A stretch of DNA of 12,282 bases from RECO01 sp050485385 (lineage in GTDB: Bacteria > Pseudomonadota > Alphaproteobacteria > Geminicoccales > Geminicoccaceae), in contig JBJHBG010000126.1 of NCBI GenBank assembly GCA_050485385.1, forward strand, positions 1 through 12,282. The letters are read 5' to 3'. Each line of letters starts with the position of its first letter. Position 1 is the stretch's first letter. Of this stretch, positions 7,105-12,282 are shown in pieces. The notes below the pieces were generated by a model. That model did no database searches and was not told where the DNA came from. It saw nothing but the letters and a program-made list of their open reading frames with translations. Made by a program: the position numbers and the translations under genes.

Positions 7105-8700
7105 TCAGCCCTCCTTCTTCAGGTTCCAATAAAACAGCGCCGGGCTCGGGATCACGTCCGTGATCGCCTGCCGGTAAACGATCGCCAACCGGTACTGGCC
7201 GAGCGGCACGTAGGTGACGTTCTCCATGTGCACGCGCTGCAACTCGTCGACCAGTTCGGCGCGGCGGTCCTCGTCGTCCTCGACCGTCCACGCGGCGTTG
7301 AGCGCGACGACGCGCTCGTCGCACGGCCAGCCGTACCACGCCTGCTCGCAGTTGTTGGCGAAGTTGTGGCTCAGGGGATTAGCCACCCCGACCACGGTCG
7401 TTCCGGTGATGAACATGTTCCAGCCGCCCTCCGCGGGCGCCGCCCGCGAGTTGCGGCGCTGGAGAAGGGTGGACCAATCCATCGCCTCGACCCTGACGTC
7501 GAAGCCGAGCTGGCGGAAGGTCTGCGCCGCCATCAGCGCGAGCGGATGGTAGGTGGCGTGGTCGGCCGGGTCCATCACCATCACCGGCGCGCCCAGCGCG
7601 CCCGCCTCCTCGATCAGCGCGCGCGCCTGATCGAGATCGACGCCGGCCAGCGCCTCCGAGCCCGCGTCGCTCTCGTTCGCGCCGCCACAACCGTAGACCG
7701 CGACGCACGGCCGCCGTAACTCGGGGTCGCGGACGATGCTGGCGAGAAACGCCTCCTGGTCGATGGCCCACAGCACCGCTTGGCGCACCCGCGGATCGTC
7801 GAAGGGCGGATGCAGATGGTTGAGCGCCATGAAGATCTTGTAGCCCTGCGGGTCGTTGGGCAGGACGACGACGTCGTCGCGTCCCTCCACCATCGAGACG
7901 AGGTCGGCGGGCGGGAACTCGTGCAGGTCGATCTCCCCGCCGGCGATGGCCGACATGGCGACACCCGCGTCCGGCAGGTACATCGATTCCACCCGGTCGA
8001 TATGCACCACCTTGCCGCCGGCGGCGAGGCTGGCGGGCTCGTCGCGCGGCACGTAGTCCTCGAACTTCTCGTAGACCACCCGGCTGCCGGGCACCCACTC
8101 GTCGGCGACGAAGCGGAAGGGACCCGAGCCGATCACCTCGGTGATCTGCTCGGTCGGGTCGGTCAGCGCGAGGCGTTCCGGCATCATGAAGGGCACGTTG
8201 CTGTCGATCTTGCCGAGCGCGTCCAGCACGAAGCCGATGGGCTCGGTCAGCGTGAGCGTGAACGTGCGCGCGTCGACCGTCTCCAGGCTCTCGGTGAAGC
8301 CCATCAAGGCCCGGCCCATGCTGTCGCGAGCGGCCCAGCGCCGGATGGAGGCGACGCAGTCGGCGGCCGTCACCGGCTCGCCGTCGTGCCACAGCAGCCC
8401 GTCGCGCAGGGTGAAGGTGTAGACCAGCCCGTCGTCGCTGACGGTGTAGGTGTCCACCATCTGCGGCTGGATCTCGTTGTTCTCGTCCATCGCGAACAGC
8501 GTGTCCCACACCATGTAGGCATGGTTGCGGGTGATGTAGGCGGTCGTCCAGATCGGATCGAGGATCTGGAGGTTGCCGATCGGCACCGAGCGTACCACCA
8601 CCGGCTCGCTGGCCACCGCTGGTGCAGGCATACCGCCCAAGCCCACCATGCAGGCCGCGAGCGCGCTTGCGCCGAGCCAGCGCGTCGTCGTCGAGGTCAT
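7105..8700 (-). CDS. Solute-binding protein family 5, tandem copy 2 (first gene of operon)
   Basis: A 531-residue periplasmic binding protein of the SBP_bac_5 family and first gene of the transporter operon. The signal peptide spans about residues 1-30 (MTSTTTRW, hydrophobic core, AVA before S31). The core also contains LAAC (14-17), which resembles a lipoprotein box, so a lipoprotein is a minor alternative. The body aligns to copy 1 without gaps over about 499 residues; the only indel is one codon in the signal peptide. It keeps the same landmarks (DPIWTTAYITRNHAYMVWDTLF, DGLLWHDGEPVTAADCVASIRRW, PFDDPRVRQAVLW) and the five cysteines (C115, C332, C338, C451, C460). The ATG at 8698-8700 has AAGGGAG 9 nt upstream. 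A consensus sigma-54 promoter lies 50-65 bp upstream. The pair may bind related but distinct ligands and share one permease complex. Confidence 0.94.
   Translation of the reverse strand: MTSTTTRWLGASALAACMVGLGGMPAPAVASEPVVVRSVPIGNLQILDPIWTTAYITRNHAYMVWDTLFAMDENNEIQPQMVDTYTVSDDGLVYTFTLRDGLLWHDGEPVTAADCVASIRRWAARDSMGRALMGFTESLETVDARTFTLTLTEPIGFVLDALGKIDSNVPFMMPERLALTDPTEQITEVIGSGPFRFVADEWVPGSRVVYEKFEDYVPRDEPASLAAGGKVVHIDRVESMYLPDAGVAMSAIAGGEIDLHEFPPADLVSMVEGRDDVVVLPNDPQGYKIFMALNHLHPPFDDPRVRQAVLWAIDQEAFLASIVRDPELRRPCVAVYGCGGANESDAGSEALAGVDLDQARALIEEAGALGAPVMVMDPADHATYHPLALMAAQTFRQLGFDVRVEAMDWSTLLQRRNSRAAPAEGGWNMFITGTTVVGVANPLSHNFANNCEQAWYGWPCDERVVALNAAWTVEDDEDRRAELVDELQRVHMENVTYVPLGQYRLAIVYRQAITDVIPSPALFYWNLKKEG
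7918..8607 (-). repeat. Near-identical tract shared by the two binding-protein genes (copy 2)
   Basis: Partner of the tract at 6284-6973. It encodes residues 32-261 of the first operon gene. Both copies are in direct orientation, so the tract is also a substrate for homologous recombination that could delete or duplicate one hybrid binding-protein gene. Confidence 0.85.
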
Positions 8701-8740
8701 CGGATCGGTCTCCCTTGCATTCTGCCGCAGCCTCTGTGCC

Positions 8741-8750
8741 CCATCGATGG
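8741..8750. repeat. Palindrome at the sigma-54 promoter start region
   Basis: CCATCGATGG is a perfect 10-bp palindrome. It begins at the last base of the -12 element and runs toward the expected transcription start near 8738. If a protein binds here it would block open-complex formation. Short palindromes are frequent by chance, so this is only a candidate operator. Confidence 0.3.
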
Positions 8751-8765
8751 CAAGGATCGTGCCAA
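8750..8765 (-). promoter_or_regulatory. Sigma-54 (RpoN) -24/-12 promoter for the transporter operon
   Basis: On the minus strand this reads TTGGCACGATCCTTGC, matching the sigma-54 consensus TGGCACG-N4-TTGC. The invariant GG (8763-8762) and GC (8751-8750) are separated by exactly 10 bp. The predicted start is near 8738, giving a leader of about 38 nt that contains the AAGGGAG ribosome-binding site of the first binding-protein gene. Sigma-54 promoters need an activator ATPase bound upstream, and the palindromes at 8891-8922 lie at a suitable distance. This suggests control by nitrogen status or by a dedicated activator; no activator gene is in the window. Confidence 0.7.
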
Positions 8766-8890
8766 GGACGAACCGTGCAACGGCCGCTGTCGGCCGACGG
8801 CGGCGGTCGTTCGCGCTGCTTCGCCGCTCGCCGCGCTAGGCGCCGGAACCCAGGTTGCCACGATGAAGGGCTGCGGGCTGCCGGAATACT

Positions 8891-8922
8891 CGGCATATGC
8901 CGTTCGAACGTGCACCGTGGTG
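8891..8922. promoter_or_regulatory. Palindrome cluster, candidate activator/regulator binding site
   Basis: Three symmetric elements lie end to end: CGGCATATGCCG (8891-8902, perfect 12 bp), CGTTCGAACG (8901-8910, perfect 10 bp, sharing the CG) and CACC-GT-GGTG (8913-8922, 4-bp arms). The cluster sits about 155-185 bp upstream of the predicted sigma-54 start and just upstream of the TTGACA box of the divergent gene, so one bound protein could act on both. The regulator family is not identifiable. Confidence 0.45.
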
Positions 8923-8939
8923 TCCTCCTGGTATCCAAC

Positions 8940-8968
8940 TTGACACGACAGCGCCGACGCCGTCCATC
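8940..8968 (+). promoter_or_regulatory. Possible sigma-70 promoter for the divergent amidohydrolase
   Basis: A perfect TTGACA -35 box is at 8940-8945. At the standard 17-bp spacing the -10 position (8963-8968, TCCATC) is a poor match to TATAAT. The -35 box falls between the palindrome cluster and the gene, about 60 bp upstream of the start codon, which fits an activator-dependent promoter. Support is moderate to weak. Confidence 0.35.
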
Positions 8969-8996
8969 CTCGTGTTGCCCGAAAATCGTCAGCCCC

Positions 8997-9000
8997 GGAG
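8997..9000 (+). promoter_or_regulatory. Ribosome-binding site deciding the start of the divergent amidohydrolase
   Basis: GGAG at 8997-9000 is 7 nt before the ATG at 9008-9010. It favours this start over an in-frame ATG at 8897 that lies inside the palindrome cluster and has no ribosome-binding site. Confidence 0.7.
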
Positions 9001-9007
9001 AGGCCCC

Positions 9008-10387
9008 ATGCTCGTCATCCACGACACCACGGTGATCACCGTCGACGCGGCGGACGGCGTGCATGGCGGCGCCGCCGTCGCCGTCGACGGCGACCGCATC
9101 CGCATGGTCGGGCCGAGCGCGGAGGTACTGGCCGCCTTTCCCGACGCCGAGCGCGTCGACGGGCGCGGCAAGGCGGTCCTGCCCGGCTTCGCCAACGTCC
9201 ACACGCACTTCTCGCTGATCGTGGCCAAGGGCATCTACGAGGACCTGTCGCCGCCGCACCGCCCGCCCTTCACCAGCGGCCTCGCCGCCCTGCCGCTGCC
9301 CGAACTCGACCGCGAAGGCCGGCGGGCGATGATCCGCCTCGCCGCCCTCGAGGCGATCCGCAGCGGCACCACGGCGGTGCTGGAGGACGGTCACCGGATC
9401 GACGAGTATGCCGACATCCTGGAGGAGACGGGCCTGCGCCTGCTCCTCTGCGAGCGGGTCTGGGACCGGGCGACGGGCAATATCGGCGACCCGCGTCCGT
9501 TCGAGCGCGATCCCGACCTCGGCCAAACCTGCCTGGATCGTGCCGCCGAACTCTACGCGCGCTGGCACGGCCGCGCCGACGGCCGGATCCACGTCGGCAT
9601 CGCGCCTTGGGCGCCCGACATGTGCTCGCCGGAGCTACTGCGCGACGTGCGCGCCTTTCAGGACGAGCGCGGCTGCATCGCCTCGATCCACCTCAACCAG
9701 ATCTGGGGCGAGGTGGCGGCCGTGCAGGCGGTGCGCGGGCGGCTGCCGACCGACTACCTGAACGACGTGGGCCTGTTGAGCGACCGGCTGATCTGCGCGC
9801 ATTGCCGGTGCATGGCGCCGCACGAGGAGACCACGCTCGGCCACCACCACGCGGCCGTCGCCTTCAACTCGGCGATCGCCGCCCGGCGCGGCCTGAGCCC
9901 GAACGTGGCCGAACTCGAGAATGCGGGCTGCCTGATCGCCATGGGCTCCGACAACATGGCCGAGGACATGGTCGAGGTGATGCGCACGGGCCTGTTCATG
10001 GAGCGCGTGCGCCGCCGAGACGGGCGCGAGCCGACGCCCGAGGCGGCGCTCCGCTGGGCCACCGCCAACGGCTACCGGGCGATGGGCATGGCCGAGGGCG
10101 GCAGCCTCGAGGCGGGCAAGAAGGCGGACCTGATCGTGGTCGACCTGCAACGGGCGCATCTCGTGCCGCACGTGCGGCCCGTCTCCACCTTCGTCCACCA
10201 GGGCCAGGCGCGCGACGTCGAGGCGGTGATGGTCGACGGCCGCTGGCTGATGCAGGGCGGCCGGGTCCTCACCATCGACGAGCCGGCGACGGTGCAGACG
10301 GCCCAGGCGATCGCGGCGGCCGCGTGGAAGACGCTGCTGGCCGAGCACCCGGACCTCACCCCGCCGCCGGGCTTCGTCCTGCCGTGA
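9008..10387 (+). CDS. Amidohydrolase of the TRZ/ATZ/cytosine-deaminase type, divergent from the operon
   Basis: A 459-residue probable cytoplasmic metal-dependent hydrolase, same superfamily as the gene at 59-1495 but only a distant paralog. The N-terminus (MLVIHDTTVITVDAADG) and C-terminal part (ADLIVVDLQRAH 373-384, VMVDGRWLMQGGRVLTID) form the usual beta sandwich around a TIM barrel. Metal ligands are H65/H67 (ANVHTH), H228, H265 (CAHCRCM) and D315 (GSDNMAED). The motif after H228 is HLNQ, so Gln231 replaces the Glu usual in deaminases, as in the operon's own amidohydrolase; a Glu is present four residues later in both. The start is set by the GGAG at 8997-9000 and the family N-terminus. 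Its divergent placement and probable separate promoter suggest a second step, or a regulated partner step, for the compound imported by the operon. The substrate is not identifiable. Confidence 0.92.
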   Translation: MLVIHDTTVITVDAADGVHGGAAVAVDGDRIRMVGPSAEVLAAFPDAERVDGRGKAVLPGFANVHTHFSLIVAKGIYEDLSPPHRPPFTSGLAALPLPELDREGRRAMIRLAALEAIRSGTTAVLEDGHRIDEYADILEETGLRLLLCERVWDRATGNIGDPRPFERDPDLGQTCLDRAAELYARWHGRADGRIHVGIAPWAPDMCSPELLRDVRAFQDERGCIASIHLNQIWGEVAAVQAVRGRLPTDYLNDVGLLSDRLICAHCRCMAPHEETTLGHHHAAVAFNSAIAARRGLSPNVAELENAGCLIAMGSDNMAEDMVEVMRTGLFMERVRRRDGREPTPEAALRWATANGYRAMGMAEGGSLEAGKKADLIVVDLQRAHLVPHVRPVSTFVHQGQARDVEAVMVDGRWLMQGGRVLTIDEPATVQTAQAIAAAAWKTLLAEHPDLTPPPGFVLP

Positions 10388-10518
10388 ATGCGCGCGGCCG
10401 GACCGATCGAACGTGCCGGCGAGCGTCGCGCGGATCCGGCTACCCGGTGGGCGATGCCGCGGTTCACGCCACGCCCGCCTGCTGCCAGCCGAACGCAGCG
10501 AGATCGGACGGCAGGCGG
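10388..10518. other. Convergent intergenic gap without clear features
   Basis: The 131 bp between the ends of the amidohydrolase and ppc genes are GC-rich. I see only short imperfect inverted repeats and no stem followed by a U-tract in either direction, so I cannot name a terminator. Confidence 0.5.
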
Positions 10519-12282
10519 TCAGCCGGTGGCGCCGAGGCCGGAGGCGATGGCGTTCACCGTGAGCAGGAGTTCGCCCAGCAGCGCGTCGGCTTCGGCGCCG
10601 CTGGCCCCCCGCCAGCGCCGCAACAGGTCGATCTGGCGCTCGTGCAGGGGGGCGAGCGCGCTGTCGCGGCGGTCGATCGCCCGCTGGGTGTCGGGCCGCG
10701 CCTCGGCGACCGGAGCACCGTAGAGCCGAGCGAGCATCGCACCGGTGCGACGATGCTCGTCGAGAATGGCGGTCAGGAGCCGATCGCGCCGTTGCGCATC
10801 GTCGACCAGTTCGGCGTATCGCCGCATCGTCTCCGGCGACGCCAGTGCCCATGCCGTGGCCGCGTTGCTGACCAGATAGTGCCAAGGCGGCCAGCGCTCG
10901 GCCTCGCCCTTGGCGGCGACCAGGGCGTCGAAGGCGGCCGTATCGTCGGCGCCCAGCGCTTCCAGGGCGGCGCCCAGCCCGAACCAACCGGGTAGCTGGA
11001 ACCGCGCCTGGCTCCAGGCAAAGACCCAGGGGATGGCGCGGAGGTCCTTCAGCGTGCGTTCCCCGGTGCGCCGCGCCGGGCGCGAGCCGATGCGGCTCTG
11101 CTCGAGCGCGTCGATGGGCGTCGCCTGCTCGAAGAAGCGGATGAAGCCGTCGCTCGCGACCAGCCGCGTGTAGGCGGCGCGCGCGTCGACGGCGAGCCGG
11201 TCCATCGTCGCCACGAGGTGGGGCGGATCGGTTCTGGCGCCGCCACGGCCGTCGAGCGTCGCCCGCAGCGTGCCGGCCAGCAGCAACTCGAGATGATGCG
11301 CGGCGGTGACGCGGTTGGCGTATTTCTGGGCAATGGTCTCGCCCTGCTCGGTCAGCCGCAACTCCCCCTCGAGCGCGCCGGGCGGCAGGGCACGCAGAAA
11401 GCGGTGGGTCGGCCCGGCGCCGCGGCCGATGGTGCCGCCGCGGCCGTGGAAGAAGCGGATGCGCACGCCGCGCTCGCGCCCGAGCCGCGCGAGCGCCTGT
11501 TGCGCCCGGTAGAGTGCCCAGAAGCTGGCGACGAACCCCCCGTCCTTGCCGCTGTCGCTGTAGCCGATCATCACCTCCTGTACCGGCGGCGCGGCCCCCG
11601 CCTGACGGTGCAGCGAGCGGCGCACCACCGGCTCGTCGAGGAAAGCGGCCATGATCCGCGGCGACGCCTCCAGGTCGTCGATGGTCTCGAAGAGCGGGAC
11701 CACCGGCAGGGGCAGCCAGGGTCCGTCGTCGTCCCGACGCAGGAGGCCGGCCTCCCGCGCGAGCACGAACACGGCGAGGAGATCGGCAACCCCGCGGGTC
11801 ATGCTGACGATCAGGCCGCCGAGGCCCGCGGAGGCGTGCCGGTCGAGATGCGCCGTCAGCACCCGCAGCGCGCCGACCACGGCCGCCGCCTCGCCGCCGA
11901 GCGCCTCGGCACTGCCGGTGAAGGGTCGCGGGCAGGCCACCTCGCGGCGGAGGAGAGCCAGGCGGCGCGGCTCGTCCCAGCCGGCAAAACCGCCACCCTC
12001 GGCGTTGCCGGCGGCGAGCAGCAACGACGCCAGCGCGCGGTCGTGGAAGGCGCTGTTCTGACGGACGTCGAGCCTGGCCAGGTGGAAGCCGAAACAGCGC
12101 ACGTGGCGCCGCAGCGGGTCGAGGTCGGCGACGGCCAGCCGCGTCGCGCCGACCGCCACCAGGGCGACACGCAACCGGTCGAGATCGGCCAGCAACGCCG
12201 CCGCGTCCACATACGCCCCGTCGCTCCCCTCGCCGTCCGGCAGCGACGCGACCATCAGGTTCACGGCCTGGCGATAAGGCTC
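10519..12282 (-). CDS. ppc: Phosphoenolpyruvate carboxylase, C-terminal part (5' end outside window)
   Basis: This open frame of 587 codons plus stop runs off the right edge. It begins in mid-gene with EPYRQAVNLM, so the GTG at 12262-12264 is internal rather than a start. Phosphoenolpyruvate carboxylase adds bicarbonate to PEP to make oxaloacetate (anaplerosis, cytoplasmic homotetramer). Family landmarks in order are GFHLARLDVRQNSAFHDRAL, LIVSMTRGVADLLAVFVLAREAGL, PLFETIDDLEASPRIM, the active-site motif VMIGYSDSGKDGG (around 11535-11575), FFHGRGGTIGRGAGP (around 11415-11460), TEQGETIAQKYAN and WVFAWSQARFQLPGW. It ends LTVNAIASGLGATG, comparable to the usual conserved ...NTG C-terminus. Full-length enzymes are about 900 residues, so roughly the first third, including the TAHPTE-type histidine motif, is missing only because of the window edge. 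It converges on the amidohydrolase gene and shows no sign of belonging to the transport operon. Confidence 0.96.
   Translation of the reverse strand, partial: EPYRQAVNLMVASLPDGEGSDGAYVDAAALLADLDRLRVALVAVGATRLAVADLDPLRRHVRCFGFHLARLDVRQNSAFHDRALASLLLAAGNAEGGGFAGWDEPRRLALLRREVACPRPFTGSAEALGGEAAAVVGALRVLTAHLDRHASAGLGGLIVSMTRGVADLLAVFVLAREAGLLRRDDDGPWLPLPVVPLFETIDDLEASPRIMAAFLDEPVVRRSLHRQAGAAPPVQEVMIGYSDSGKDGGFVASFWALYRAQQALARLGRERGVRIRFFHGRGGTIGRGAGPTHRFLRALPPGALEGELRLTEQGETIAQKYANRVTAAHHLELLLAGTLRATLDGRGGARTDPPHLVATMDRLAVDARAAYTRLVASDGFIRFFEQATPIDALEQSRIGSRPARRTGERTLKDLRAIPWVFAWSQARFQLPGWFGLGAALEALGADDTAAFDALVAAKGEAERWPPWHYLVSNAATAWALASPETMRRYAELVDDAQRRDRLLTAILDEHRRTGAMLARLYGAPVAEARPDTQRAIDRRDSALAPLHERQIDLLRRWRGASGAEADALLGELLLTVNAIASGLGATG

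Larger units (their letters stand above)
8701..9007. promoter_or_regulatory. Divergent intergenic control region
   Basis: The 307 bp between the start of the leftward operon and the start of the rightward amidohydrolase contain no credible gene. Seen here are the sigma-54 promoter and its start-site palindrome, a perfect 10-bp palindrome GTCGGCCGAC (8789-8798), a cluster of palindromes at 8891-8922, a TTGACA box at 8940-8945 and ribosome-binding sites at both ends. Short open frames that cross the region lack ribosome-binding sites and family similarity. A shared regulator controlling both directions is plausible from the layout. Confidence 0.7.

Noticed and set aside
7070..7339. Open frame extending binding-protein copy 1 upstream into copy 2
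   Set aside because: The extra residues are Arg-rich shadow sequence of copy 2; the signal peptide and ribosome-binding site place the start at 7069.
8789..8798. GTCGGCCGAC as a specific operator
   Set aside because: A perfect palindrome, but made of GC-rich sequence in which such palindromes arise readily; kept only as a note in the control region.
8911..8922. NtrC-type binding site (TGCACC ... GGTG)
   Set aside because: The half-sites are 2 bp apart, whereas NtrC sites have 5 bp between TGCACC and GGTGCA, and the right half is incomplete.
8897..9007. Upstream in-frame ATG for the divergent amidohydrolase
   Set aside because: It would add 37 residues unlike the family N-terminus, has no ribosome-binding site and lies inside the palindrome cluster.
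7379..9592. A 737-residue open frame on the minus strand crossing the divergent region
   Set aside because: It is antisense to the amidohydrolase and out of frame with the binding protein; composition is Arg/Ala/Gly-rich, typical of shadow frames in GC-rich DNA, and it would cross a clear promoter region.
10388..10518. Terminator between the convergent genes
   Set aside because: Only short imperfect inverted repeats without a U-tract; not strong enough to call.
9635..10987. A 450-residue open frame opposite the second amidohydrolase and reaching into ppc
   Set aside because: Shadow frame: it overlaps two well-supported genes and shows no recognisable domain.
12262..12264. GTG as the start of the PEP carboxylase gene
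   Set aside because: The frame stays open to the window edge and the residues before it (EPYRQA) match the family's internal sequence, so the gene is cut by the window and not truncated.

Overview
The window is GC-rich bacterial DNA with dense, overlapping genes. Gene content and style suggest a proteobacterium, most likely an alphaproteobacterium; this is inferred from composition and protein style, not from a marker gene. I see no tRNA, rRNA, CRISPR array, insertion sequence or phage gene.

Layout. From 59 to 8700 the minus strand carries one tightly packed seven-gene operon, transcribed right to left: two tandem periplasmic solute-binding proteins (family 5, peptide/nickel/opine type), two inner-membrane permeases, two ABC ATPases and a terminal metal-dependent amidohydrolase. 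Most junctions after the permeases start are overlaps or gaps of a few bases. A 307-bp divergent intergenic region (8701-9007) follows. It holds a very good sigma-54 (-24/-12) promoter facing the operon, a cluster of palindromes and a possible sigma-70 -35 box facing the other way. From 9008 to 10387 the plus strand encodes a second amidohydrolase of the same superfamily. After a 131-bp convergent gap comes the 3' two thirds of a phosphoenolpyruvate carboxylase gene (ppc) on the minus strand, cut by the window edge. Ppc is probably an unrelated chromosomal neighbour.

How it may work. The transporter would bring a small organic solute through the periplasm. Amidohydrolases of the TRZ/ATZ/cytosine-deaminase type would then hydrolyse a C-N or C-X bond on it or on a product. 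A sigma-54 promoter fits use of the compound as a nitrogen source. The substrate cannot be read from the sequence.

Most unusual points: (1) the two binding-protein genes are a mosaic, about 95% identical over the N-terminal half of the mature protein and only about 68% over the C-terminal half, with an abrupt switch; (2) both amidohydrolases have Gln where deaminases of this superfamily usually have the catalytic Glu of the HxxE motif; (3) the divergent control region has a consensus sigma-54 promoter and adjacent perfect palindromes.
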